64,000 nt of DNA from the NCBI RefSeq assembly GCF_900496995.4, contig NC_044024.1, positions 21,268,698 to 21,332,697 of the forward strand. Reading direction: 5' to 3'. Under the pieces are notes generated by a model that saw nothing but the letters and a program-made list of their open reading frames with translations, ran no database searches and was not told the origin of the DNA. Position numbers and translations under genes: made by a program. Positions 1 through 43,735 of the stretch are shown in pieces. The stretch's first letter is position 1. Each line of letters opens with the position of its first letter. Source of the stretch: Aquila chrysaetos chrysaetos. Taxonomy: Eukaryota > Chordata > Aves > Accipitriformes > Accipitridae.

Positions 1-1341
1 CCAAGATCTTTTTCCATTAAGTTTGATGGCAAACAGATTTTTGATTTGATCTAGGGAGTTACGGCATACTTTCTTCAATCCCTTGTGGCATGTAAATAGA
101 ATTTTTGGAGTGTGTGGTGGAAATTTTAAGAATGAATTAAGAAAAAGAAACAAAGCCTCCTACAAGCCTCAAGTCTTTTACTGGGACTAAAACACCCAGG
201 TCTAGATAGTTACATGCCTCATTCCAACTGATGGAACCAAGGAATAAGCTCATCTTTTGAGTATGAGGGCCCAGATTATTAAAGTGCAATGTTTTCTAAA
301 GCATTTTTAGCTTTTTGTCCTACTTTAATAATGAAGAGAGACCATTCTGGTTTTGCTTTTTTTTTTTTCAAAAACCTACCTTCTAATGCTCAAGCTGTGT
401 GGCAGTACTGAATTTTAACACTGTTCACAACTCAATAGTTTGCTGGGTTTTGGGGTTGGGTTTTTTTGCCCTTTTTTTTTTTTTTAATCTTCAGAAGCTT
501 TTCTAATTAGCTAGACTTCCGTTACATTTAAAAGATCACACACACAAACCCACATTTTGGGCCAAAACTTAGACAAGTTTGTCCTTTTGAATAAATCGGT
601 TGCACAGTGTTTCCTTCTAGCCATCTGCATTCTTTCCCTTTACCATCACTCCCTAGGCAACAGAAACAAAAGCTCTGTCTCGCATATAACTGCTGGAAAC
701 TAACAGCTGCAATGCAGTTTATTGCAGTTTCTCTTCTACAGAGAAGTTGACAGCATTAGATAATTTACACATATTGGGAAACAGCTAATTACCAGAGGAA
801 ATGAAAACTCATTTAGAGTACAATGTAACTCATTAGAAGAATCCTGCAAATTCTCACCGTTTTGAATTCCAAGTACCCTCGTACAGGTTCATAAGTGCTC
901 ACTAGAGGGCTCCCCAAAACCAGGGAATTTCAAACAATGCGCTGAAAAGGAGACTTTTGGCAAAAATTCGAGACTATTCTGATGAGATTTCCCTAACAGA
1001 AACTGGGCACTTTAAACACTCTCGTTACCATGTCTCAGGGGATCATCTACAAAAGAGAGCCTGCTCTCAAGGCCGTTTTATTTTCTATTCCAGCATTTTT
1101 GCTTTCTGGGAGTGGCAGACTGTGCTGTCTGCAAGACTATTCCATTTTCTTTTCTCTCTTCCTCTAGGAGGACTACAAAAGAGCAATGAGCAGCTCATTG
1201 CTCAAAAGCTACGTGCAACTCCACACGGTGGAACAGAAAAGACTTTCATTCTATTGTTGTGCTTTCTTGAAGATCAACACATGGTAGAGCACCCAGAACT
1301 ACCCGATTTGCTCAAACAAGTTAAGATAAAAGAACAGTTAC
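1..1341 (-). other. PGK1 intron 10 (part)
   Basis: Sequence beyond the exon 10 donor. I looked for the short terminal exon (expected to encode a KVLPGVDALSN-like tail) and did not find it. The stretch contains only short T/A runs (for example 359-370 and 471-485) and no recognisable gene. Confidence 0.7.
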
Positions 1342-12644
<11,303 letters not shown>

Positions 12645-12748
12645 GTTTGCTCCCGGCCCGATCCCACCTGCAACCCCGCTCCGATCCGCTCCGCTCCGCC
12701 GCCGCCCGCCTTCTGCCGCAGCCACCGCCAGCGCCGCCGGCACCCAAC

Positions 12749-12777
12749 CCGCCCCGCCCCCGCCCGTCAACCATTGG
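12749..12777 (-). promoter_or_regulatory. GC boxes and CCAAT box of the PGK1 promoter
   Basis: On the minus strand an intact CCAAT (complement of 12773-12777) is followed by overlapping GGGCGG cores, 105-130 bp upstream of the start codon. Sp1/Sp3 and NF-Y binding is inferred from the motifs and from the known mammalian promoter. Confidence 0.6.
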
Positions 12778-12870
12778 ACCGCACTACCCGCCGCGCGTCG
12801 CTACTGGTCGAGCCGCCTGCCCGTCCGTAGACTGCCCGCCCCCGCGGGAGGGCGGGCTGCGGCGGGAGGC

Positions 12871-12890
12871 CTGGTCACGTCCCGCACGCA
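12871..12890 (-). promoter_or_regulatory. Hypoxia-response-like element upstream of PGK1
   Basis: On the minus strand a GCGTGC core is followed closely by GACGTGAC, about 230 bp upstream of the start codon. The paired RCGTG cores and their order resemble the HIF-1 element described in the mammalian PGK1 promoter. Binding is inferred. Confidence 0.55.
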
Positions 12891-12960
12891 GCCGGCCGCC
12901 GCCTCAGTGGCGTTTGGGTAGGGACGGGTCTGTCGCCACACCGCCTTCCTCCGCGGCCGG

Positions 12961-15900
12961 GGTCCGGGGAGGCAGTCAGAGAGCCAGCCGCGAATTTAAA
13001 AACGTATTTGGCCGGAGAATTAGAAATAGACCTGCTTTTTTTCAGGAAAACAAAGCACGGCAGTTCGTGGTGGGTAACAAACCTGCCTGCTCTCACAGCA
13101 ACGTTCCTTCTCCCAGCTTCTGGAAACAACCGGCCGTTCTGTTTCCTCAAGTACCCGATCAGATGTCGCTGAAATGAATCCTCGTGCATTTCCAACCTCG
13201 ACACGCCCAAATTAATTAAGAGTTCTGGCTCTTACTTGGGGGTGAGCCGAGCACGTGTCGGTCAGTGGGAATCCTTCAAGTGAAGGACAGACACCGGCAG
13301 GGCCGACGCGTGGGTCTGCTGTAGGCCTGGCTTCTCAACTAAGAGAACAAGACAAAACCCAGGATATTTTTAAATGACCTAGATAGGTGAATACTTTTCA
13401 AGACAACTGGGAAAAAACAGCCGTTTAAAGGGAGACACTTTCCAGAGGTGTATGGTTTGCGTGGGCTGTCAGAAAATTGCCTAGCCTGCTGTATGTACGC
13501 ATCTGTGTGCAGCCTGTAATGTAATGGGAGGTATGAGAAAGGAGCTCATGGTCTTTTGACTTTCACCCACAGGACATCTAGGCCTTTCTGTCTGCTGGCA
13601 GGTTGATTTTTTTGCCACACTCGCTAAATACACAGGCACTGCTGAGAGAATCGTGATGGCAAGCTGAGTGCCTGACAAAATCGGTTCTTTGCTGACAGAA
13701 AGGCTAAACTCAGAGGAACAGCCTACAACAGGCAAGGAAAGCGCAGACGAAACAAGAAAACAAGTGTGCACTGACAAGAAACAAAATACAAAGATACGTA
13801 GAGAGTCAAACTAATGCGTCGCTCACACATCGATGAAAACATCCAGCCTGCGTGGGCTCTGGGGCAGAAGAGCGGGAGCCTCCTGCTGCAAGACTTGTCA
13901 GAAGGCTTGGACAAGCCCGGGTGGGCCTCCAAGATGGGTTAGAGACATCAGTTTACCCAAGTTACATGGCAAACCCAACAGCAATAAAAGCTGAAATAAC
14001 ACGAGTAGGAACAAACTAGTAGGTGATGTGAAATCCCTTGGTAGGTGGTCACCTATTAGGATGGAGAAGACCAGACCTCAGTTTATCAGTGTGTGTCACT
14101 GTAGTTTATCATCTCTGTAGCTATAAATCATAAAATCAGGGTTCAAATTAAATTAGGTCCGGTAATGGTCTCAATATTGACTGCAGAGTAAATCTGGAGT
14201 GTATCCAAGGGTCCCTCCTGCAAATTAGTAAACCAGCCCTGAACTTGCAATAGCCAGCAGGGTCCTTGTAAACCAGAGGACCTGGACAGCACTCGCAGTA
14301 TCACCAGTGGGCAGGGACGTCGGGAAGTGTCGATGCTAATACAACATTCACCAAGGCCCAAGAGTCAAATCCTAAACTGGTCCTGAATCCAGCCTTCCCA
14401 GCGTCTGGGAGGGCTCCATTTTTGGATCCTCTTCCAGGGTTTGTTCAGCAAAAGAGCTGTCTCTGGAGTGGGGATCACCCCCACACAAGCAGGACTGCTA
14501 AGAGCCGCTTTTACCTGCAGAGCCTGAAACACAACCTACAGCGGGTGAACAAATGCTCATGTTAAAGGGACTCTGGGTAAGAAGATAAGGAACAGGTCCT
14601 CCAGATCCACAGGAGATGCAACTATTTAACTGTTCTGAAATTACTCTATTTCCTTCTCCCTGTTCTACTTTGTGCTGTGCTGCTTTTTTCAAAGGCAACG
14701 GTTAAATTCCTTGACACTGACTCAGAAAGGAAGGCTCCTTTCAGCTGCAGTCCACAACGGCATCCTTGCAGCACCTATTACTTTCCCCAGTAAATGGATT
14801 CATTCATTATTAGTACAAGGCTTTATTTTTAAAAGGCTTGCATGCCACCTCCTAGGGTAAAAAAGTATGGAGGAGAACTGTCACGGTGGGTGGCATGAAC
14901 ACAGTAACTTGAGCACCCACAATAATGTAAAATGGAAGACAGCTACATACCACAGCTGCCTGAGGAGAGGGGACAGATTTGCTAATCCCCAGTTAGAAAA
15001 GTGCGTTCAGGAATAAAGGACTAAGTAAGCCATAAATAAAAATAAATAAATAAAAATGGCCAAGAACACTCTACTCAATAGGACTAACTCCACTACAACT
15101 ATATGCATCTAATAGGCTACCAGAGTATTGTATAAGAAGTGTGTAGTCACCTGAAATTAGCAGCTTAGTGCAGTTATAAGGATCTATTGTTTAGGGCAGA
15201 ACTGCAGCCATAATTCATAAGGTGTACTCTGGTTCTATGCTTGCTTGCTTTTTCTCCATTTTTTGGTGAAGAACATGAGGTAGGGGAATAGGGAGGAAGT
15301 CACACGAGAACTGGCGGTGCCAGTATGTAATTCCAGATGGGATATGGCCAGGTCACCAGAATTTGTGCATTATAAAGAAGTTACAGAGAAAGGGGAAGTA
15401 TTACAGACATGTGTTCGAGACTCAAAGCTCATTTCCACACTTGAGTCACCTTTCTGTCCTTCTCTCCTGTTGTGAAATATTTAGAATATACTGCAAATAT
15501 TTAAAGAAAAAAGCCCATGCAAACAGTTCAAAACCTGTACTTTTAAATTAACCAGTACAACAAAGCCAGGAGGGCAAAGGTCTGGTAGTGAAAAAACCAA
15601 GGATCTGGCGTTAGACCTGTGACCATCCTAGAAAGTGATTTTTAGGAATACAAAACAGAAGCTGTACTTTAGACTGACATAGCCGTTGCCTGCGTGATCC
15701 TGCCTGCTTTGTTTAACCGAAAGGAATGGGATTGTGGCAAGTTCAGACAGATCACCAGCTTTGGTGCACTGGCCTGCATATTTATATGAATCAAACTGAA
15801 GGGCTGCGGTTTGGAGACCAGTAATATGCATCTTCATCTATATTGCATGATCCAGACTCCAGAAACTTCCCGTTTTTATAACCACCCTCCACGTTTTAAG

Positions 15901-18900
15901 CTTCCACTTAAAACAGGCTTCAGCACAAGTTCTTAAGTTTTCTTTTCTGCTTGCAGTAGTGCAATATTCAAGCACAGGTATCTTGTAGGAAAGATAAGAG
16001 ACCATTCTTGAGAGAGAGAAACGGGAAAAGTTCAGGAATGAGACTGCAAAATAGCCTTTTTTTTTTTCCCCCGAGATGCTGGCTCTCGACCTTATATACC
16101 TAGATTTCAGATAGAGTATCACTGAATGAGTGCAGAGCAAGACCATTTATATTAAAAGGCTTTTACACATGTATCATGTATGTCACTATGGGGTTTTAAT
16201 GCCACAGTTTAAAAATAATATTTTTTTTTAATTTATTATTTAAAACCTATTGGATTGATTTGTAATACAGATTTTCTTGGATAATCAAAGCTGATGGTGT
16301 TTGGGGCACATATTTTGATATTCAATATAAATATCAGACATACTCCCCTCATCAATCTTAACTGCACATTTATCTATTTTAATGCAATCAGCTCCTATCT
16401 TTTGCTTTAGAGCTTTAATACTGCCTACTTAAAAAAATGGGTAACAAATTAGTCTAACGAGAATCACCAACTAACAAAAAGACAAATCCCCAGTTACAGC
16501 CTGCCAATAGATTTGCCACTGAACTGTGCGCTCAGCAAACAGAATAAGCCAGAGGTGAGAGCGGTTTGGGGCATCTGCCCTCCCAGCATCCCTGCTCCTC
16601 GTGAAGCGGATGCCATTTCTGGAGTTTTTAAGAAACAGGGCCCTCTAGGGGAAAGTGGGCAAGAACTCACTGGGAAATGTTAACGCTCTACCAGTATTTC
16701 TCCCTGCTTTCACCGTTCCTGCAAGGTGCAATGGAATTTTTTTTATTTTTTTCCTGCCTCTCAGCAAGAAAATTCCTCCCCAAAACTATGGCAGGTGGTC
16801 TTTCTATGGACTTTCTCGATTTCAAGTTACTTGATCCACTCACAGGCTTTCCACTTTATTGTGTTTAAATATAGTTCTTCAACTGCGCTTATTTTAAACT
16901 TTGGAATTTACAAGTCTGCTTTGTTAATTTGTAATTCGCTCAGTTCCCAAACTGCTGAGCACTGAAGGAATAAGCAGATCTTGTCTTTTTCTGTTTCTCT
17001 CATACCTCCTTAATGAGGGCAATTTCTTAGAGCACAAACCAAAGTTCGGGTGCTCTGGGGTAGGCAGGCTGTGGAGGTGACACCCCACCAGAAAGCCGTC
17101 CCAGCATCAAGTAAAAGGAGACAGGAGGAAGCACCGACTTGGTTCCACTCAGCTTTTGTCTTCTGAAACTATCAATGGGAAGAAGCTCCCCTGAGTGCTC
17201 TGCTGCTTGTGCAGATCAGGCCTTCTGGACAAAGATGTCATCATTATTTTCAGGCTATTCTGCATTCACCACGGATGTCTACGAAGTTCACCTCTGTAGG
17301 TGACTGTACCTACTTTGAACTCGAGCATTTAACAGCAGGGAACGTTTGTTTACCTACTCTATAAATTATCAGCAAGCTGTGCCTCTGTGGAATTAGCAAA
17401 GACTTAGAAGTAGAGAAATTACAAGGGATTTGTTACTGTGTGCATGCACAAGGTTTGCTTTTGCCTTTTTATCCTAAATAAAAGGTGGAGTTATGGGCTG
17501 GCAAACTTCTCTGCCCTTCACAGCGAGGCAGGGCCTCTGACTCCACATGTGATCATAAAGCACTCATGGCACCGTGAGCATTATCAGGTAGGGGCAATGG
17601 AATTTAAAGACAAATTAGGCAAAAATATTAAGATTTATACCCACAAACCGACTACTGCTCTGAAGACTAAAGTTTATGTGAACACAAATCCCATATGTTC
17701 TCACCAGCTCTAGCTTTGTCTGTTTTTTTGTAATCCTTCCCAGCTCTTCCTTTCAATGATCTATTGGGATACGGAGTTTGAGTAGCCAGTCTGGCACTGT
17801 GGAAAAAACTGCCTGGAAGCACGGGCAAAATTCTAAGCTTCTAGCACCGCTGTAGCCAGAGAATAAATACGTATGTCTCCTGGCTGCTTCCATCACCTGC
17901 CTAACGTCAGCAAGTTGGCAAATGGTTGTATGTCATCTCATTTCAGGTCTGTCCAAGTATAAAATTGGATGGGGGGTTAAACTGAAAATGCTGAAGAATC
18001 CCGCTCTATACACACTGTCTCCTTTTTCTTGCATCTCAGCATGTATGTGTACAGCTCTCAAACTCTCCTTAAGAAATTAATTTTAGAGATGTGTTCAATG
18101 GGATTAAAAAAAAAAAAATCTTACCTCTTCAGCAGTTTTCATTCATGACCTGGTAGACATAATACAAATTCACAGCTACTACTTAAATTATCGAGTCAAC
18201 TGGAAAAAAAAACCCCAAACAACCCCAACATTGCCAGTAGCACAGCTCTGGTATCAAGACAGATGCTGAATTTCGAATCAAAGCCTGACCTTTCAGGTTT
18301 GTCAAACTGTTCTGCAGAGATGCTTTCTAAAAATGTTACTTAAAAAAGAAAAAAAAAGCGGCTTAAAAGGTGATAATGTAGCCATACTAAAACGAAAGGA
18401 TCTAGGGAATGGTTAAAACCAAAAAACAACAACAAGAAATCTATGCAAGAACTGTGCGCTGGTAAAATGGACGCCATCAAGCCTGAAAACATGTTTTCAG
18501 GCAGCAGCTGCAGAAGCTCCAATATTAACCCATAGAGTACCTGGCCATGGTAGGCTGCTGGAATAGAGTATTTCTGTATGTTTGGCATTACAGAAGCAAG
18601 AAAGTAAGCTTTAGAATAACATTAACCCTATCATTATCTACTATACCATTTTCCATCAGAGACCGAGAAGCTAGTGTTTGTTCCACTGATTTCATACAGG
18701 GTAAAATGAACCTGTATTTGATCCAAATAGTTGAACCTGTTTTGTTCCCCTCCACCCAACAAAACAGTAACATTGAATACCAGAGCTCTGCTCACCACTC
18801 TCACAGGTGCTCGCTGCCACCAAGGGACGGGGCAGGCGAGAGGCTGCTGTAGTAAACACCTGTATGAACTAACGTAAAACTGAAATCAGTGGTTTGCAAC

Positions 18901-20494
18901 AGAATTTACTCTGTGACAACAGTTTTCACTTTGGAAACATCATTGACTTCTCAGATTTCAGGGAAGGAGAGGCATTTTCAAATTCCAGGACAGTCTTAAT
19001 TTCTAATTCTTTATCTATTAAACTTGGTGTTACTTGAATCACAGATGATGTATATTGGCCAGATGAACGCAGAGATTTTTGTGTCACAGCTTGTTCCGAA
19101 GAACATTTGACACAGGATTTGGAGACTCCTGGCTACTTAATGAGCACCTGAGTTTTTGGGGTTGGTTGGTTGTTTTTTAAAATACAGTTTATTATAAATA
19201 AGATGTTTCAATGAATCCAGATCAGGGTTCTCCAGATTAATTGGTGATCTCCCCTGAAACTATGAAGCCTTCAACTGAGATAATCTTAAAATCCAGATGT
19301 GTTAATCTGGTGAGTTTTCTGTTCAGAGAGGGTGTGCACCTTCACATCAGGGTAACTTACTTGACTCAGATATTGCTCTTGCCAAGATGCCAGAATCTGG
19401 GAAGTACAGCCTATAAAGGAAATGCTATTGTGTGTTAGACAAGAGACTTTCAATTATGGAAGATATTTAACACCACCAATGACATCAGATAATTTGGATA
19501 TATGGCTGTGTTCCGTGCAGCAGGTATAAAGGCCTGGTTTGTTGATGTGCAATACCTTACCGTGACACTGCAGCTAGGTTGCCCAGGCTGGATTGACTCA
19601 TGAAAATGAGCTGTTTTCTATGAGATTCAAACGAGAAAAGATTTTCCAGATCTCACAATACACTTTCACTGATATAGCCTATTTTATTCCATTTCAGCCT
19701 TGTGACTATAAAGCTGCTGAAAAACAAAAGGTGCTACAAAACAAATGTTTGATCTTATCCTAACTGAGGCTGAGATATATTTTGTACCTTGGGAGACCCA
19801 CTATGGCTTTACTCAAACTTCCCTTATGCAGGTTACACGGCAAGTATTGTATCCATCCTGCGCACAGTGACAGGAGCCTGCGGCTGCAGACCGAGGTGTT
19901 TTTGATCCACTTCACTAAACAATCTGCTGCAAAGCTGTAGCTGGATATATATGAAAAAAAAAAACCTTCTAGTGGATTTTTTTTTTTTTTTTTTTTTTTT
20001 AATTCAATCATAGCTAAAAGAGGCTGGACAGAGCAGGGCTTTTTTTTGGCTTTGTTTTTTTTTTAATTAAAGTAAGAAAAAAGGCTCAAAGAAGTACTGG
20101 AGCATCCAGTCATTGTTTATTTAACACACTTGACAAATGTTTCTAGAAAAAACTCAAAAATGTAACACCTGTTCAGGCTTCGCACCTTTTTTCTATCCTG
20201 ACAAACTGAAGGTAGAAAGGCTGGCAGGACCTCTGCTAACAAGGTCAGCTGGGGAGCCGAGAAGGGGATCTTCTCCTTCTGTTACTGCTCCTCATTGCTT
20301 CAAACACTGTTCAGGCTAGCATCTAGGCTTTGGCAAGAGATTTGTGCTAGATTTTGATCCAAATGATCATTTTGGGGATGGGAGCCTGGCCATCTCCATG
20401 AGAGGAATGTAGGAGCACTCACATGGAATTTTCCCCACTGCTTCACGCTTGGCACTGCTCCTTGGGAGTCGGAGTGACTGCATAAACCGCTGCG
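12961..20494. other. Intergenic region between PGK1 and ATP7A
   Basis: About 7.5 kb without a recognisable gene. Open frames here are short and show no protein family. It contains simple runs only, for example T-rich 19977-20000. Regulatory elements cannot be excluded. Confidence 0.6.
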
Positions 20495-20765
20495 CTTCAG
20501 CCAGGCTCTTCTCAGTAAAGCCCAGTGAAAGAACACGAGGCAATGGGCACAAATTCAAACACAGGAAATTTCATCCTAACATAAGAAAACACTTTTTTAC
20601 TGTGAGGGTGATTGACCACTGGGACTGACTGCCCAAAGAGGTTGTGGAGATCGTAAAAATCTCAGTCCTGGGGAACCGGCTCTAGCTCACCGGCTTTGAC
20701 AGGTTTCGACTACGTGACCTCCAGCAGCCTCTTCCAGCCTCAGCTACTCCATGAGTCTGTAATAC
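20495..20765 (+). mobile_element. Degraded CR1-type LINE 3' end
   Basis: Recognisable 3' end of a chicken-repeat-1 retrotransposon in forward orientation. Its parts are an AGCCAGGCTCTTCTCAGT-like segment, a CAATGGGCACAAA segment, an ACTGTGAGGGTGA segment, a GCCCAAAGAGGTTGTGGAG segment, and a decayed terminal part with GACCTCCAGCAGCCTCTTCC. It is heavily mutated and lacks clean terminal octamers, so it is an old 5'-truncated copy. No open reading frame remains. Confidence 0.85.
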
Positions 20766-21215
20766 AACGATGCTTTTTACATAATGATTATTCCACAATT
20801 TCCCAACTTTCACTAAATACCACTTGCCAACAGCCCTACAGTTTCATGTAGGCTGAATGTCTTGCTCAAGGACACGTGGTTTAGCAGAGCTGGAAACATA
20901 CGTAAGAAACCCTGATCCTCAGCCTTTTGCCGAACAAGCAAAAACCAGAAGTGCTTCACCTTTCCCATTTCACCCAGAGCACTCTTACTTGGGGAAGATG
21001 AGCCATGCAAGGCTGCTTTCAGAACCTCCATCCTGTACGGGCACATTTCAACCTCCTGCAGGGCAACCCAACATCATCACCTCCCCGAGGTGCCGTGTTT
21101 GGCCTTTTAATTGAACAGTGAGGAGGAAGGAATGGGGAGAAATTTTGCACAGCTAGCAGTAAAATTTGTTAAGTCAGCAAAAGCAATACTTACAGGAGAT
21201 CATAGAACATGATTT
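20766..21215. other. Short intergenic stretch downstream of ATP7A
   Basis: Between the CR1 remnant and the inferred 3' end of ATP7A. Nothing further was recognised. Confidence 0.5.
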
Positions 21216-24200
21216 AAAACAGTCTTCGGATGTTACATTTTTATTATATAGCTTATAATTGCCATTATAATGATGGAGGCACAGTCTTAGAAGAATAGGA
21301 GGTGTGAGACTACATGTTGCTAGATGTAAAGAAATGTAACAGCACTAAATTAACATTCCAGAACAGCATTCGTTTCTCCATTCTTCATACCAAAATTGAA
21401 TAAAAAAAAATCTCAAGTTTAAACCATTTCATTGGAAGTTCTAAACAAAACAATAAACATAGTTTTTAATAAATAAAAATGCTTGCTTGCTTCCGTTGTG
21501 TTTTGTCAGCTTCACATTCTTTTTCGTATAAAGTTTCAAGTGTCTAGTCTTGTAAAAGTTTATTGGTAAGATTCAAAGAGCAATTTTTAAAGCCTCGAGC
21601 ATATGTACTTTGTTTTTTAAATAAAGGACAGGTTTTATAAATAGCTAGTTACAGTATACAATAAAATAGACAAGATAAACTAGTAATAACAATTTCATTT
21701 GTAACTGTGTGTTTCCAAGTGATATTTTAAATTTCTGAATCCAAACTGTCTCCAACAGGAGTAACATATTTACATATAAAAACATTTACATTTGGGAAAA
21801 CATTTAGCTCCCACATTATTTCACTTGTACTGTACATTGAAACTGAAAAAATATTTTGGTTCTTCAACATAAAGCACCTTATATAATATTTATCACAAGA
21901 TAAACATTCTGTAAATCAGTATCACACCTTTGGGGGGGTGTTGGACAGACAACCTATTTTCAAAGATCTGGACTCTGTATTTTTTAATCAATTGCACGTT
22001 ACTCAAACATACTGTGTACTAAATTGAAGTTCAAAAGACAAGTCCAGACAGACTTTCCTAAAGAGGGAAACTAGATTAAAAGGGACTTCCTGGGTCAGTA
22101 AGTCCTGACTGCTGCTTTTGCTGGCATCACTTCATACAAGCCTCTTTCAGAAAGACGAGAGCAATTTGGTTTCCACCCATACTAGCTCTAGCAGAAGCCG
22201 TCTCAGAACCTGACAGCTGTTATAGTTAAAGCTTCATCCCAGTTCAAGCCTAGATTTACCACAACCACCTGACACCCCTTCATTCTTGGGCTAACGCTGA
22301 TCTTTAGCTCAGTCATTTCCTCTCTCTCAAGTTTGATCCTCCACCTGTACTCAAAAGCTGCTATCCCATTCCCTCCCAGCCAGCATTTTACTGTTCCTTA
22401 TTCCCCAATAATCATCTCTGCACCTCATTAATTATCCTGGTTTTCAAAAGTAGCCTTATTTGTGTGTAACTGGATCAAATGCCAGGTTTCACAGAAAATG
22501 GAAAAGCCTAGAAAAACATCTGTATCGGGAAAAAGTTGGTGATAAAGCCAGCGTTCCACTGTAGACATTAAACCTATGCACAAACTGGACAACAAAAGGT
22601 CAAAGCCAAAGCGCCCTAAAAATATATTCGGAAATAATTTAAACAAATTCTTCATGCTGTTTTATCTACCAACCAGGAATTTAACCCTAAATTACTACTC
22701 TATTTCCTGCAGTAAGAGCATGATGTCTGTCATTTACATGATATATATATACCAACACCAACACTTGCAGTAGTGAAACTCCCATCTGAAAGCACACTAG
22801 GATCTGCTTTGTGTCTTCACAATTAAGACCACCCATCAGCACAGTCCAGACAAAAATATGTAGAATACTTCCCTTTCAGCTGCAGAATCTTGCCAAGAGC
22901 ACCACCAAGAATAAGTGTGGATAAACAAGAAAACTGAAATCTTTGGAAACAGTTTGCATGGTTATAAAGCACTAAAAAACCATCATAACATGATCAAACA
23001 GTTTTTTTTTTATCTGCTTTGTAAAAAACAGTTTTGTTGCTGAAAACTGAGAACAACATCTTACAGAATGGCTTTGCAGTAATGTATCTCAGCATTTCTT
23101 TAACACTACAATATATACATATAGCTATAATCTAATTTAAAAAAAACAAACCAATCTATACTCATGTAGAGATACTAAGAACCAAAATCCTGGAACAGAA
23201 ATATTTTGTTTCTTAAACTAGCGGCAGCAACAGATTATGTTGTTCTCCTCACTGCAATATAACAAGTACACTGTTACTAACAACATATTCACAGCACAAC
23301 TCTTCTGTTTTCATACACTGGTATTTTTCTGGTAGTTCTCAGATAAAATGCAAAAGCTATTTACTTATGACTTTTTATATACACAATCTATGCACTGACA
23401 TTAGACTTCAAGTTAAAAAATTGAACATTATAGACATCTCTTCACCGTACTCCAAACTGAATATTTCTCCTCTATAAGCACAAATTGGAATTACATGTTT
23501 ACACCACAGACTGTATTTCATAATGTAATTCAACATTATCAAACCTAGTAACTGCTTCAGATAGCCATCTCAGCAGAGGATTTAAAGAACAAGGTTTATT
23601 AAGTGACAAACAGGTAGCTAGCTACTGGGTGATGAACACCTTTATTTCTCATTGAGAATATTTTTAATATTAATGATTTCATGATCAAAACCTGTACTTT
23701 GGTATTTCACTTCAGTAACAAATGAAGACTGTCTTAATTCACAAAGCCTGGACCATTCCTGGTGTATAGACACTTAACTTATCTTCACAAGCAACTGATG
23801 TTAGCGCAGTATCTGACACATAATAAATTCTTTGATGTTGTTAGATACCTGTAAAGACTGAACTGTAAAGATTTTAAAGGCATTCTGAGTGACACCAGTC
23901 CAAACTATTCTGGTTCATTTACAGAGTGCTAGCAGATATTGGCAGTGAGCACTAACTACACTGCTGCCTTCTTAAAAGCTATACATTTTGGCTAATGCCA
24001 CATCACATTCATATCGTATTGAGATGTTGCAGGATTTTTTGGCTCCGGAGAGGTTGGGAATGAGCAAACCTCCCAACCCATTCAACCTTCAAGTAGACAA
24101 TCTTAGTAGGAGTGTACTGGGGCATGAATGTATAGAGTTAAATGTGGGTATGATGTTAGAAAGCAAACCCAAAACCTCTTGGTTACTTCTACCTCACAGG

Positions 24201-24842
24201 AGGCCAGATCACAAATGGTGAGATGATTTGAAACTAGGAGTGTGAAAAGCTGGAACCAGAAGATGGTTGTAAAAAGAAAAGGCATTTGAGAGGAACCATT
24301 TCTGGTAGAAGACAGGCTATGGAAACAAGAGGGGTCCTGGAAGTTTTGAAGTAAGGCACATTTATCTGCAAACACAGAACCTTCAGTATTTTGCAGATGC
24401 AGTAATTTATAGTTTTTTAACACAGTACTAAACTTGACCATGCATAAAATAGCCTGTTATAAGGCTAGGAAATAAGTTTGTGGTTCCTTAGTTTCCTTAA
24501 TTGTATTTTGACATTTTGCCCCAAATATCCTATACTGCAAGCTTCATGGAATGGTAACATGGCCCTGTTTGCAAGCACTAACAGCCCATGCACCATTGTT
24601 TTTGGTAAGTCTAGTTTGGAAAAAAAAAAAAAAAAAGAAAAAAGACCCTGGAAAGTCACTGCAAAAACTAGCTTTCTACATTAAAGAAGAAATACATCTG
24701 AAAAGACCCTCAGAAATGATCAGTACATGCACAGACTTCTAGACAGCTGTTTTGGTTGTTTCTTCATCTTGCTTCAGTTTTGGGTTTTGGGGTTTTTTTT
24801 TTTTTTTTGCTTAGCAGGGGTGGGAGGGAAGGGGCAAGCCCT
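21216..24842 (-). other. ATP7A: Probable ATP7A 3' UTR
   Basis: Uninterrupted AT-rich sequence following the ATP7A stop codon on the minus strand, ending just past an AATAAA signal (21240-21245). Human ATP7A also has a 3' UTR of several kb, and the length here (about 3.6 kb) is similar. Three TGTAnATA (Pumilio-type) motifs occur on the minus strand. An alternative poly(A) signal lies near 21560. The extent is inferred, not shown by transcript data. Confidence 0.55.
21240..21245 (-). terminator. Candidate ATP7A polyadenylation signal
   Basis: Canonical AATAAA on the minus strand (TTTATT on plus), followed 3' by A/T-rich sequence. It is the most distal good candidate after the stop codon. The assignment is inference. 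Confidence 0.45.
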
Positions 24843-43708
<18,866 letters not shown>

Positions 43709-43717
43709 TGTGAAATT

Positions 43718-43735
43718 CTACTCAAGTCTTCTCAT
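43718..43735 (-). promoter_or_regulatory. ATP7A: Five-codon uORF in the ATP7A leader
   Basis: On the minus strand ATG-AGA-AGA-CTT-GAG-TAG lies in the 29-nt non-coding part of the first coding exon, ending 9 nt before the main start codon. It is present in the mRNA if the acceptor is at 43738 (CCAACAG on minus), which is the only good acceptor nearby. It could lower or modulate initiation at the main start; that is inference. Confidence 0.5.

Noticed and set aside
601-680. Candidate PGK1 terminal exon near a minus-strand GTAAAGGG
   Set aside because: The translation does not give the conserved C-terminal tail, and there is no suitable acceptor in phase.
12961-20494. Search for a PGAM4-like retrogene or other gene between PGK1 and ATP7A
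   Set aside because: No PGAM or other protein similarity was seen; PGAM4 is a primate-lineage retrogene, so its absence is expected.
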